From Brevipalpus yothersi (Eukaryota; Arthropoda; Arachnida; Trombidiformes; Tenuipalpidae), in NCBI GenBank assembly GCA_003956705.1, contig QZCP01000832.1, positions 67,633 to 131,632 of the forward strand: a DNA stretch of 64,000 nt, read 5' to 3'. Under the pieces are notes generated by a model. It was not told where the DNA came from. It saw nothing but the letters and a program-made list of their open reading frames with translations, and did no database searches. The translations under genes and the position numbers were made by a program. Positions 47,481 to 58,339 of the stretch are shown in pieces (the stretch's first letter is position 1; the number at the start of each line of letters is the position of its first letter).

Positions 47481-49025
47481 ATTAATTCCTTCTCAATAAT
47501 TATAATTTCTGGGTTTTCGTATTTTGGGTTTTTCTATGTTCCAGTCTACTAGACTCTCAACTCTGCTTTATAATCTCTTGCTCTGTGCTACTAGCACTTG
47601 TTCATACTGATCAGCATGACCAAGGCCGGGCGAAACTTCCCTTCACCAAGCAAACGAGTTGTCTTCACTTAATCTCCATCTTCTGCTCCTCTGGAGCTCT
47701 CTTGCTGTGCTATATAAATCGATCATTACCAGTGCTCGACACAGAGTAGTTTAATCTTATGTCCTGTCGAAACTCTGTCCCACTAACCATCCACTTTGTC
47801 TAAATAAATCTTTCAAATGTCTATCAACTTGATATTAGTTCTTTGCACAACTTGTGCCAACTCTGCCCCTCAATCAGGTCAAGTGCCCCTTATGGTCGCC
47901 GGTGGCCTTTGGAGACTGTTGAAGCGAATCTTCGAGCTCACTGAGCTCTACCCCTTTGTGTTTGGGAAATTTGATAATCCTACCATACTCATTATGTGAA
48001 ATCGCTCATGCCGAAATGTCTTCTACGAGATGAGATTCACTGACTTTCTAATGAATTTGATGCTCTGAAGACTGGATGAAGTACTCTTGGGCTAAACAGA
48101 ATTCCAGGATGACTGAATAATCTGCATGCCCCGGTGAAATTGAGGAGTAATTGCTGTAGCATTCAATGAGACATTATCCAATCTAGATCGATAAAATAGA
48201 TTTGCGATAGAATTAACCAAAATAAAGGGTAAAAAGTCGATAATTTTCGACCATAATATCCCACCAAAATGGTCGATTATTTCAGAATTTTAATCAATCA
48301 TGATGAAGAATCTGATCGAACTTGTGATATCATAGTTTTATCGGACTTTTCAGTCAAATAGTGGGGTCAAAAAATCACATTGCTCCATTTCATTGCCGAA
48401 AACTGTTGACTTTCCATTAGAGGTTATCATGGAAGGAAACTTCAACCCCACCCTGTAAATGAAAGAGCTTTCATAATCAAATTCAGATAAATTTTATATG
48501 TTGCTGATCCAGTCTGGAGTCAAACTTTTGATCTTCAGAACTAAAACTATCGTAATTTGAAACTCCAAGTGATGAATTGGACTAGCTCATAGGGAACTTG
48601 ATATTGTGAGGGCTATAAATTTTATAAATAACTGAGCAGTTCAGATGAATAGCCTCACAAATTTAATCAAAAATGGTCCCTCATTAGGGCCTAACTTTTT
48701 TAAACCTAAAGTTCCACTTCAAAGTATAAATAAGTCGACTGCAGAGGGACATGAGAAGTTCAGTTGGATAGTTGTGCTCTCAGATCAAAGTTATTTTGTA
48801 TTTCTTTCCAAAATGTGCTCACAGTATAAACCGAAGGGCATTTTGGTTGATGCTTTGAAGAAAAAACTTGGATTTCAATTTTGATTCTGATCGATATCAT
48901 GTATTGATTTGTTTGAATAAATTGATATAAAACTAATGGATCAAAATTTTTATTTCAAAATCTATCTGCTAATTCAAATTTTGTGTATCCAATGTCATCA
49001 TAATTTGATTTTTCTTTCACATTCT
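47481..49025. other. Intergenic, no gene supported
   Basis: A stretch at 47540-47830 has a promoter-like layout (tatataaatc at about 47712, AATAAA at about 47806) and could be another repeat or a lost gene. The 79-codon frame at 48645-48884 has no recognised content. Confidence 0.35.
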
Positions 49026-50557
49026 TCAAATCATATTCCTGCATCGATAGCGGGCAGGCTCAACTCTTCTCACATAATCTATGAAATGTCGAAAATGTGT
49101 CACATTCAAAAAGTAAGAAGTTCCTCTGTAAATGAATGATATCATGATTAGTGATATTATTACTCATCTTCATACAGTAAGATCTCTCTTAGTTTAACAA
49201 TTTGGGTGTAAAATCCGCAGGGCAGTTGGACTAAATTCAGAGATTTTCTAGGGAACGTATGTAAATTTCAAAGGGGTACAGTTAACCCAAAGCCGCAAAA
49301 AAATTCTAAACCTCAAGGGATTACTCTCCTTCGTTGAACTAAGAGGCTTTCAAAGTGGGATAGACCTTACTGTATATAATTTTTATCAATCTTATTCATA
49401 CATAAATCACACAAACCTGCATTTGTCTTTGACGGTTATTATGCCAGCAAGAAAAGCGCGACGCAGTTCCTCCCTCCTATCAGGTACATGTTCATAAGTG
49501 TAAACACTCACAGGACCTCCTTGATCTCCTGTACACATGGCTACATTTTCCTTGTATCCACACAATATCACTGATCGGGCGTATAAATCTAATTCAGATC
49601 GACATGGTTCTGAAGCATCAGAGGGAGAAAATATCGGCATATAGACCTCACGAAGTGGCCCACTCATTGGAGGATTATTGGATGCTGTATCGATCACTCC
49701 CCATCCTGCTACTAGTGCTTCAGTTTTATCAGCGAATTTGAAATCATCCTCTATCAGCTCAATAGCGTGAAACTTTGAAGGATCTCCATGTCTTACCACT
49801 GGAATAGGATCATAGAGCTTGATAAGGCCAATGTCCTCGTAATGTTTGTTAGAGTATCTCATAAATGGATGGCAGAATGTTTTCGCTGCTTCCCAGTATT
49901 TATATTTTTTTGTTGTTATTTCACTAATATTTGAATTCCATTTAGGAAATATAGCCAGTTTGTATGCCTCATGTATACCACTTTCATCAACTCTCGCTAG
50001 ATTACTTCGAGTAGTGATTATCCATTGGCCTCCATAGAAAAGGCTACCAGAGCCAATGTGGCTGTTGAGATCGTGTAGATGCCTAATTGAGACCAGGTAT
50101 TTGTGGGCATTCTTACCAGCTATTTTCACATCACTGCCTGCGGTGAAAATACGTTAACAAACTGTGAAAAAATCCAATTCTCAGTGTCTTTGGAAGCAAA
50201 TACATGTATGTATGTTGTATATGGATGAGGAACTGGAGACAAAGTCATGGGTAGCAATATGATTGAGAAAGTATTATCATCAGGTACATTCTGTTAGCCT
50301 GATGGTTATGGTGAATGCGGTGAATATGTGATGGATTGAGTCGTAATAAAGGGGAAAAATTTCTCTCTCACCATCTACTGTTATCTTAGAAGAGTCTGGT
50401 CTCTCTTTATTCTTCTTCAGAGAATCTTGGATACCAGTGAAGCTCAGACTTTCACCTAATAATTGAAGACTTTAGATATTTGAGAAAAATAGGAGCTAAT
50501 CTCACCTAGCCAATGGTTGAGCAACAAGAAACAACTGATCAGAAGAATCTTTGTCAT
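49026..50557 (-). CDS. Inactive trypsin-like protein B3 (inverted pair)
   Basis: Four minus-strand exons: 50557-50506 (signal, MTKILLISCFLLL), 50455-50372 (28-residue linker), 50137-49417 and 49125-49026; 318 residues. Motifs: GSGSLFYGGQWIITTRSN (Ser for His57, Asn at Cys58), YEDIGLIKL (Asp102 kept), CTGDQGGP (Gln for Ser195) and C-terminal FRHFIDYVRRVEP. The last intron has the weak donor GTTTGT, matching the GTTCGT of the other B genes. A MITE (49175-49372) sits inside this last intron. Type B, on the strand opposite to the other pairs and 3' of A3, so the pair order A then B is kept when read on its own strand. Confidence 0.9.
49175..49372. mobile_element. Short MITE with TA target duplication, inside an intron
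   Basis: Begins CAGTAAGATCTCTCTTAGTT and ends with an inverted, slightly longer and interrupted counterpart (AACTAAGAGG ... AGACCTTACTG). TA lies on both sides (49173-49174 and 49373-49374). About 198 bases with no coding capacity. It lies within the last intron of the B3 gene. Confidence 0.65.
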
Positions 50558-51251
50558 TTTTTCAAACCAACTAACATGCAACGTAAACATCAATATTAAA
50601 ATCAGAGATATTCCTCATATTCAATAAACTGATAGTTCGATATCAATTTGAGGATTCGTTATCGGAAAATTTCAGACTGATTGTGCTGCTTTTGCACACA
50701 CTGGTATGCAAATATTTTGGAACACAATATGGTCTTTGTCTCTACAACAACTGATTTTCACATTCGTGGGATTTCGACTCAAAAAAATTCATCGAGGACT
50801 ACCTGATTGAATGAAACGCATTCTGCACAACAGAATTTCAATGGAAGTTTCGAACAACTAGCATGTTCCAAACAATTAGTTAGTCAATAGTCTGAAATTC
50901 GTTCTGAGCAAAGCACAACTTCAGAAATCATTACACTCCATCTCATGAAATTAGAATTTTTCGACGAGAAAATGAACTTTGATCTGATCAATGGTACAGA
51001 ATGGTAGCCCTTGTTAGAGCACAAGAAAAACTTGCAGCTCAGGTGATACTCTTTCATCTTAGATCATTGATAGAATCCTTCAGTATACTGTAAGCCTTAT
51101 GTGCCAGATTTTGACTGTCCAGAAAGGAATAATTTGAATTAAATATCAACTTCAATCAACAAGATTATGGTAGAGGTGGTAATTAACTCAATCAAAGCCG
51201 TCTTTTGGTAAGAAGTTTCAAATCAAAATGCTTGATATTTATTGCTTTATA
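50558..51251. other. Intergenic between B3 and A3
   Basis: Upstream region of B3 and 3' region of A3; nothing recognised. Confidence 0.45.
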
Positions 51252-52401
51252 TCAATCATAGCCATGATACTGACACTTTAGATTCCTACATTCCAACTCT
51301 GGCGGTTCTTTTCTCACTACATTGTCAATGAATTCTCTGAAGATACGAACATTTATCAGGTATGGCTGCCATCTTCAGCAGAAAAAAATATAGAATAATG
51401 ATTAGAGATGCTCAATACACATAGAAGTAATTCACTTACTTGCATTCTTTATTGGGAGGAGGGAGAATTATTCCGTATTGATCATAGTAACGTGTTTTGG
51501 GAAATAATATTGCAGGACCTCCTTCATCTCCATGACAGAAAGTGGTTGATTTTTTTGAAGGTTTAAGGCATACGTTATATGGTTCCGAGTAATTGGATCC
51601 CTTGCCGGCACAGCTGCCATCAAAACCAATACTTGTATAGGTATAATGTGATTCATCAGCTAATTTGGAATTTTTGCCCTGTGTACTGCCCCATCCGGAG
51701 GCCCAAATATCATCTTTCCCAGTCCAATTAACAAAATCAAAATCTTCTCTTATCAATTTCAATCTTTTGAATTGATTCATAGTTGAATTCTTGGGCTCAT
51801 GAAAATCATCACTCACTGGTATTGGTTTTCTGAGTTTGACTAAGCCAATATTTGTTGCGGAGTCTGGTGTTTTCCATATATATGGGTGACAGAAAACTTT
51901 ATCTGAAAGGTAGCCTTTACGTCCGTGTCGATTCAGCTCATTCAGTCGAGTAGAATAAGATGGATAGACCATTACTGAGTGTGCCCTTTTCGTCTTGGGG
52001 TCGATTAATGTAGATCGTAGTGTGATAATCCATAGACCATTGTGGTAAATACTACCAGCTGCTAAATGTTTGTCTGTATCTGTAGGAAGCCTCAATGATA
52101 CCACAACCCTCAGAGAATCGAGGCTACTTTTACCCTCTTTAGAGAGAAAAATGAGGATCAAAATTTTCTGAGTATTGCTTCATGAATGAGTTAAAACAAC
52201 ATGAGGCCATGAATGTGGATCTGATTCATCTCTGATTGAAAAGATTTTGGAGTCATTTTCTTGGTGCTTTGGATCCTAGAATCATTCGAAAAAATTTGTT
52301 TAAAACGCAAGTTCTCTTCACTTACGAGGATCAATGATTGCGTGTCCAGTTGAGAAGAAGAGTAACACCGAGTAAATGGGAAGAGTATTGATTGAAGCCA
52401 T
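51252..52401 (-). CDS. Inactive trypsin-like protein A3 (inverted pair), whole triad lost
   Basis: Three minus-strand exons: 52401-52326 (signal, MASINTLPIYSVLLFF), 52136-51440 and 51372-51252; 297 residues. The acceptor after a pyrimidine tract at 52137-52138 was chosen for phase 1. Motifs: VVVSLRLPTDTDKHL, WIITLRST (Ser for His57, Thr at Cys58), TNIGLVKL (Asn for Asp102), CHGDEGGP (Glu for Ser195) and FREFIDNVVRKEPP. The last exon was found from the Trp-led C-terminal block (WQPYLINVRIFREF) homologous to the WSPFVMNISHFREF of A1. Type A, first gene of the inverted third pair. It is the most divergent A copy. Confidence 0.88.
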
Positions 52402-53119
52402 AATCCTAGATCTGCAATCATAGATGGTCCATTCATATTCCACTGAACCAGAGGAATAGGTATATTCCAAACATTGTAAGCTTTCTCGAAGGAGAGCTTA
52501 GCATGTAATACGAAGCATCTCACTTCGGGCAACATGAAATTTGATTTTGTAAGATATCACTTTTCTGCTCAATTACTAGGTCAATTAGAGAGTTGGAAAA
52601 ATAGACCTCCATCGTGAGTTCTTCTAATGATCCTCATGGCTCACTCGGCCAATCAAAATGGATTTAGAGGATATTGGACAGCATTCTTGGGACATTAACC
52701 AAGCTGTTTCGATCTCCTTTCCATATTTCATGAACGAAAATTTTGCCATAGAAATCATCGAGTATTCTGTTCTCTTCTATGAGAATGACACGACTCCTGA
52801 TTCAGCTCAGATGAATCAATTTGAAGCCCCGAAATATATTTAATTGAATACTCTTTCCTGAATATCCCTTTCCTCATGCTGAAGATTTACAATAAAGTAT
52901 TTGCAGCGTAAATCTGCTTACTTTTTTAACTGGGGAGGTCAGTATCCACTGGTCTCAGTCATGAGAACTTGGAGTGTTATAGCTGAATGATGCTGGATTT
53001 TCTTTCTCCCGACGTGATACTATTGATCATGCTCCATCATCTGGCAGTATAAATCAATAAAGTGTAGTTGCTCACTAGAAAATGAGATAAAATCGAAAAA
53101 GACTCAAATATACTTCACA
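52402..53119. other. Divergent intergenic region between pairs three and four
   Basis: Would hold promoters of A3 (-) and A4 (+). No exon or repeat seen. Confidence 0.45.
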
Positions 53120-54282
53120 ATGATTGCCTTCATTTGTATATTCTTTCTTTGTGCTTCGAATTTTCTCTTGGATTTTGGCAGCACCCTTCTCAATGGAAGT
53201 GAGTGGGGTTCAAGCCTTTCAAGTGAACAAATCCGATAGGAAAAATTTTCAAGTAACAATATGTAGCTCGGATAAATTGAATTATAAAAACGATCATTGA
53301 TTCAATATCACCTATGAAGATTTCAGAATTAATCAAAAATTGAGAGAAGATTGATTCTGTGGAAATGATGCTAGAGAATGGGTTTTTGTCACATTCGGAA
53401 CAAAATCAGTGGATAATGTAGATATCTTCCTTCCACAGAGCAGGTTGATTGGGCTGATCCAAAAGACGTGAAATACGTTGTTTCCCTCAGAAACTATGCT
53501 GATATGAGCCAGCACTTATGTGGTGGTAGTATTTACTTACGAGGTCAATGGATTCTCACGGCAAGATCTTGTTTGCTCCATCCCAAAACTAAGAAGGAAC
53601 ACTCAGTGGTGGCTGTTCCTCTTGTCCATTCGACTGCACTCCATGATCTTAGGAATGCAAAATATTATGCGTCAAAGAAAACTTTCTGTCATCCGTTTGA
53701 TAAGAATGGATCAGATATCCAAACTGATATTGGTCTAGTGAAGCTACGGAGACCTATTCCGGTTGTTCTAGAAAGAATGAAAGAGACTGATCTTGAAACA
53801 CTCGATCTGTTGAGAGAGGACTTCAATTTTACTGGATATTATGACCGAACAAATGTTTATATATCTGGATGGGGAAAGCGAGAAGTTGGAGGAAATTTAG
53901 CGGAAAAATTGAGAAGAGCTTTCTTCAAAATTACCAAAATCGATCGTTGCCAGGTGTACAATCGGATGAATTTCAAGCATCCAAATCACATTTGCATACG
54001 ATACTTTGATATTTTGGTTAAACCGTGCCATGGTGACGAAGGAAGCCCTGCTGTTTTCAGCGATTATCCTTATTGGAATCTACTGGGCATTATACCCACT
54101 CTCCATTCCATGTGCAAGTATGTTCCTCGACGAATGTTGATTCCTTCTATTCAATTTTCATCTCATATTCTAGGGGCCACCCTTTTGTCATGAATGTCAG
54201 TCATTTCAGAGAATTTATTGATGATGTGGTAAGACATGAACCAGCTAAATATGAATGCCGAAATGTGGTCCGTAAAATTTGA
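53120..54282 (+). CDS. Inactive trypsin-like protein A4
   Basis: Three exons: 53120-53198 (signal, MIAFICIFFLCASNFLL), 53439-54117 and 54174-54282; 288 residues. Motifs: KYVVSLRNYADMSQHLCGGS, WILTARSC (Ser for His57), TDIGLVKLRRPI (Asp102 kept), ISGWGKR, CHGDEGSP (Glu for Ser195, and Ser for one Gly of the oxyanion loop) and FREFIDDVVRHEPAKYEC. The LCGG near the first disulfide is closest of all members to active trypsins. Lys replaces Asp189. Type A, first gene of pair four. Confidence 0.9.
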
Positions 54283-54813
54283 GTAATTGAAAGGTCACGA
54301 ATGCTGGTCATTTGTATAAGAACCTCAATAATGAGGATGGATAATGATTACGAATCAAATTGTTGACTAAGTTCTGAGATTAACCTGAAATTATAACTGA
54401 GTTTTTATGTAAGATCATTCCCTACCCTTTGCTTGTAAATTATTTTGTAGATGAATTGCTATACATGAACCTTGTTTTTGAAGTTAAGGCCCATTTTAAG
54501 AAAGATATTAAGAGATCATTGAGTTCAATTTCAGGTACAAGTGTACACCCTCTTCAATCCATATGCCTTCGATTCAAGAGATGAGAATACGAACACTCAC
54601 CTTATCAAAGGGAATCTAGAATTTTCACTAAGCTCCTCCTGAATCTATTGACTAATCAGAAGAAGAAATTCTATATATATCTCGAATTACAAATTCAAAT
54701 TTCCAATTCAAAATTTTCGGCATCACATAATGAGTTGTGTGATAGAATAGAAAAATTTGGATAGTCAGTGTGAATAGAGTTGAGAAGTTGAGCATCTAAC
54801 CATATCTAGTAAC
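54283..54813. other. Intergenic within pair four
   Basis: A TATA-like stretch (ctatatatatctc) at about 54672-54684 lies some 130 bases before the next ATG. Nothing else seen. Confidence 0.4.
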
Positions 54814-56505
54814 ATGTCAAAAATCCCTCTTAGTGCCTTATTCCATCTTCTATTGATTATACTCACTTCAAATGTAGGTTTGTGAACTGATGCAACCATT
54901 CATGATTTTACCAATTAAATTGATTCTCTGTCAACAAACAGCAGGTGCTCAAATCACAAAAAAGAAAGATGAATTCACTCTCCATGCCAAAAAGAAACCT
55001 GATAAGTTACGAATGACGAGGGGACGTAAGTTAGATGAATCTGACCCAAGGCAAAAATACATATATAAGCCGATTGCTACTCAGACGAGTCTGAAAGCTT
55101 GAGTTGATATGATGCTCTAGATTTAGTTCCCACACACGTATCTGTTACCTCCATAGTTTCCTTTAAAAGAAAATTCTCCGAACAGAGATATCGGCATAAA
55201 AAGGAACGATGAGATACATGTAATTTAGAGGTGAAGAGAAAAAGAGAGAAAGATCAATATCATCCAAAAGGCTGCCTACGTTCATCACTTGTTTCATGAA
55301 TTTGAGCTGGTGCAGATAACTCTCGTAAAATTTTCATTCCATGGAATATTCCCACAAGTTACTTTCATTTTTTCAGATTTTAATAGGAAATTGATCGAAA
55401 AATATTTCGAATGCCACATCTTTGAAACCTTCTTTCGATCATCCTCTCCTAGACAACTTATTCGATTTTGATATTAGACACAATCTTCTATACTATTGTA
55501 TGTTAATCAGGTTGTCTAATATAGTAAAAATTCTTTTTTCTCTCCCCTTCATTCATCTCAACCATCAACTATCCAAAAGCTGGTGTAAAAAAAGCTCATC
55601 CATCTGAATTCGGATACTTGGTGTCGATCAGAGAGCAAATTAATTCCACCCACCACAAAGGAGCTGGAGTCATATTCTTCGGAGGCAATTGGATTCTCAC
55701 AACTCGTGCAATCGTGTCCGAAATAGAATATCATAAAGCTCGTAAACAGTATGTCATCAAGAAAGCGCACAATTTGACCATCATTCCTAAGTGGAGCGTA
55801 ATACTTTCTGAATTGAATGGGAAAAAGGTTTGGAGACCACAGAAAACATTTTGCCATCCTTTCATATCGGGAGAAGAGAAAGGATTCACAAATCTTGCTT
55901 TGATCAAATTATCACAACCCATACCATTGGGCGAAACATTTTCCTCCATCGAACTGATTTCGGAAGACTATGATATCAAGCAAAATGAAATTTTGCTGGC
56001 TGCAGGCTGGGGTATTTATGATCCACAGTCTTCAGATCCTGATTTAAGTGAAAATCTTATGCAAGGAGAGTTTCCCGTGAAACTAGACTGTCCTCCTAGC
56101 CAATATTACAAGCCTATTGCTAATATATGCTCATTTAAAGAAGATGTCGGAGTGTGTCCAGGTGATTATGGAGGTCCTGCGGTGATACGTTCAAGAAAAT
56201 CGCATCGCTTACAGTTGGCTGGAGTGATCAATTTTAATAGTTTGGAACATGATTGTGGGTTCGTATGGAGAATTAGTCCTTAAAATGAGATGGAATGTTA
56301 CTCAATACTAAAATTTCTTTTCTCTACCAGTGTGGGTTTTTCATACTTCTTGAATGTAACGTATTTTAGAGATTTCATCGATAATGTGCGAAGGCATGAG
56401 CCACCCCAATATGAGTGCAAGAATATGGTGAATGTAGCTCAACACAAGAACAGCACAACCAGAATATCTAGCCGTCATCACAAAGGGAAACTTAAACGAA
56501 GTTGA
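54814..56505 (+). CDS. Inactive trypsin-like protein B4, whole triad lost
   Basis: Four exons: 54814-54877 (signal), 54942-55025 (28-residue Lys-rich linker), 55580-56258 and 56331-56505; 333 residues. The linker acceptor could also be three bases later, still in frame. Motifs: GAGVIFFGGNWILTTRAI (Ala for His57), TNLALIKL (Asn for Asp102), CPGDYGGP (Tyr for Ser195), and a C-terminal FRDFIDNVRRHEPPQYEC followed by a basic Ser/Arg/Lys/His tail. All three catalytic residues are gone, with a bulky Tyr in the serine place. The last intron begins GTTCGT. Type B, last gene of the array. Confidence 0.9.
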
Positions 56506-57679
56506 AGTAGTTAGTTGAAAAGAAGTTGGGTTATCAAGTTTTTGAATGATGAAATAATTGAGAAAATTTATTCACAAACTGCTACCTTGCAAGGTTTCAG
56601 ATTCTTTACATAATTGTATTTGATTTGAATTTATTACTAAGCCAACATTCTGAATGGACGGATAGAGTGCGAACAGAATTTCCCGGAGGTCCAATTTACA
56701 GGTCCATAATGTATAAGCTCATTTCTTTCTCATCGCCTGACTAATCTCTCTCATTTCGAATGTCAAGAGGATTCTCCGAAATTACATTTCACCAACTACA
56801 TTAAACTAACAAACAACACTGAGGTCTCTAACAGATATTTGAATAAATTCAATTGACCCTATCATGCCTTGAAGTTTGATTGGACCCACAGGCAAACCAA
56901 TAAATAACCATTCATGCTGTGAATGCATGCAAATTAATCTGAAAATTTAGGTTGAAGGGTGTATTCCTTCGGGCTGGGGAAGCATCTTTAACGCCATGAC
57001 CACTATGTAATCCATACTTCACTACTCAAATAGCTACATACCCATCGCAATTATTTTGGTGCTTGACCGTGATTAATTGACTCAATTGATTCACATTCAT
57101 GATTGATTTCAATTCCTACCATGATCTACTTTGAAAGATACCTAATACACTTACCAAGCTCCTGAATACAGATGTATCATATTACGAGCCATCTCACAGG
57201 CTTCATTTCCATCGATGAGAGATCATAAAATGATAAATTTTCTTGATTAGAAAAGAAAAAAAGACGAGAGAAAAACATAATCACTTAATTGTCATCAGTG
57301 GCTGAGTAATCGAAGATGAAAAATAAAGTTTTACTCAATGAACCCCGACATATATTGAAAGTGGTTTGAAAAGAAAGGCCTCAAAAAATGTGACTTTTTT
57401 CAAGTTTTTTGGGTTTCCAAGTTTTAAGATTAGAAAACCAGAAAAATTAACCAGATTTTCTCCCGCCATACAGTAAGCACCATCTAGCGAGTGGGAAGAG
57501 AACAGTATGGTTCGGGTTTTTCTGAACGAAAAACTTTTTTTGATTTCTTTTTTTCGGGTTTTGATACATTTTCGCCCACATGAGAAGTGAAAATTAATTC
57601 GATCAAATTTGGGAAAGATTGCTGCTCAGATACACCATATTGTTCTATTTGGCTCTAAAATTTCCAAATCAAAACATTT
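56506..57679. other. Intergenic, end of the array
   Basis: No exon seen. Confidence 0.45.
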
Positions 57680-58032
57680 TATCTTCCTCGAGCTGGCTAA
57701 AATTCAATCTATAGCGGCAATGAGATTCTACCACGTCGGAAAGGTTCGCATTCATAGGCTATTGGGATGTTCGATTTAGGGTGAAATTGAGGTTTTTCAA
57801 AATTTTATCTTACTTGTAGATACAAGGTCGAAATAGGTCGAAGGTCTTAACATTATGATGATCATTCGGTCACATTTCTATTAGTTATTTTTTCTTTCCT
57901 AAAGTGCCAATCAAACTGGCCATTGAATTGATTTTCCAGTTTTTTTTTCATTTTTTCAACTTTTCAACATGGATATCAATGAATAGATCTGATTTTGGTA
58001 CATTTTTTTCATTTTTATTAACAAAATCCTTA
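57680..58032 (-). mobile_element. Inverted second copy of the decayed element at 46559
   Basis: The reverse complement aligns by eye with 46559 to about 46930 (for example ctaatagaaatgtgaccg and gtagaatctcattgccg on that strand), with substitutions and small gaps. The transposase C-terminal part seen at 47155-47330 is not present here. It lies between the protease-like array and the FAS gene. Confidence 0.6.
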
Positions 58033-58339
58033 CTACTCAAGTGAAAATCATTACAGAGCCGCGCCACTTGATAAAACTATAGAAATCTGAATTAATTTCA
58101 GCCACTCAATCAAATATCGATAAGTGATACAATCTATCAGATCCTTGGTTGAATTTTTAGTTAAGCATGAACGAAGAATTGAAACTTGATCACACTCTCC
58201 TAAGCCGATCGGGGGATACAAATTGAATCTCATGAAATGAAACTCATTAAGAATCAGAAGGTCCAGTTGTTCAGCATGGTAGCTCTCTTGGAGTCACTTA
58301 AGATTCGGATCGGATAAGTATATTCGACTCAAAAACGAA

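Noticed and set aside
48645..48884. 79-codon plus-strand frame
   Set aside because: Reads somewhat protein-like but has no recognised motif, signal peptide or splice partner.
34238..56505. Idea that the array codes for active trypsins with sequencing errors
   Set aside because: The His57 codon is replaced in all eight genes by several different residues while frames and splice sites are intact; errors would not do this.
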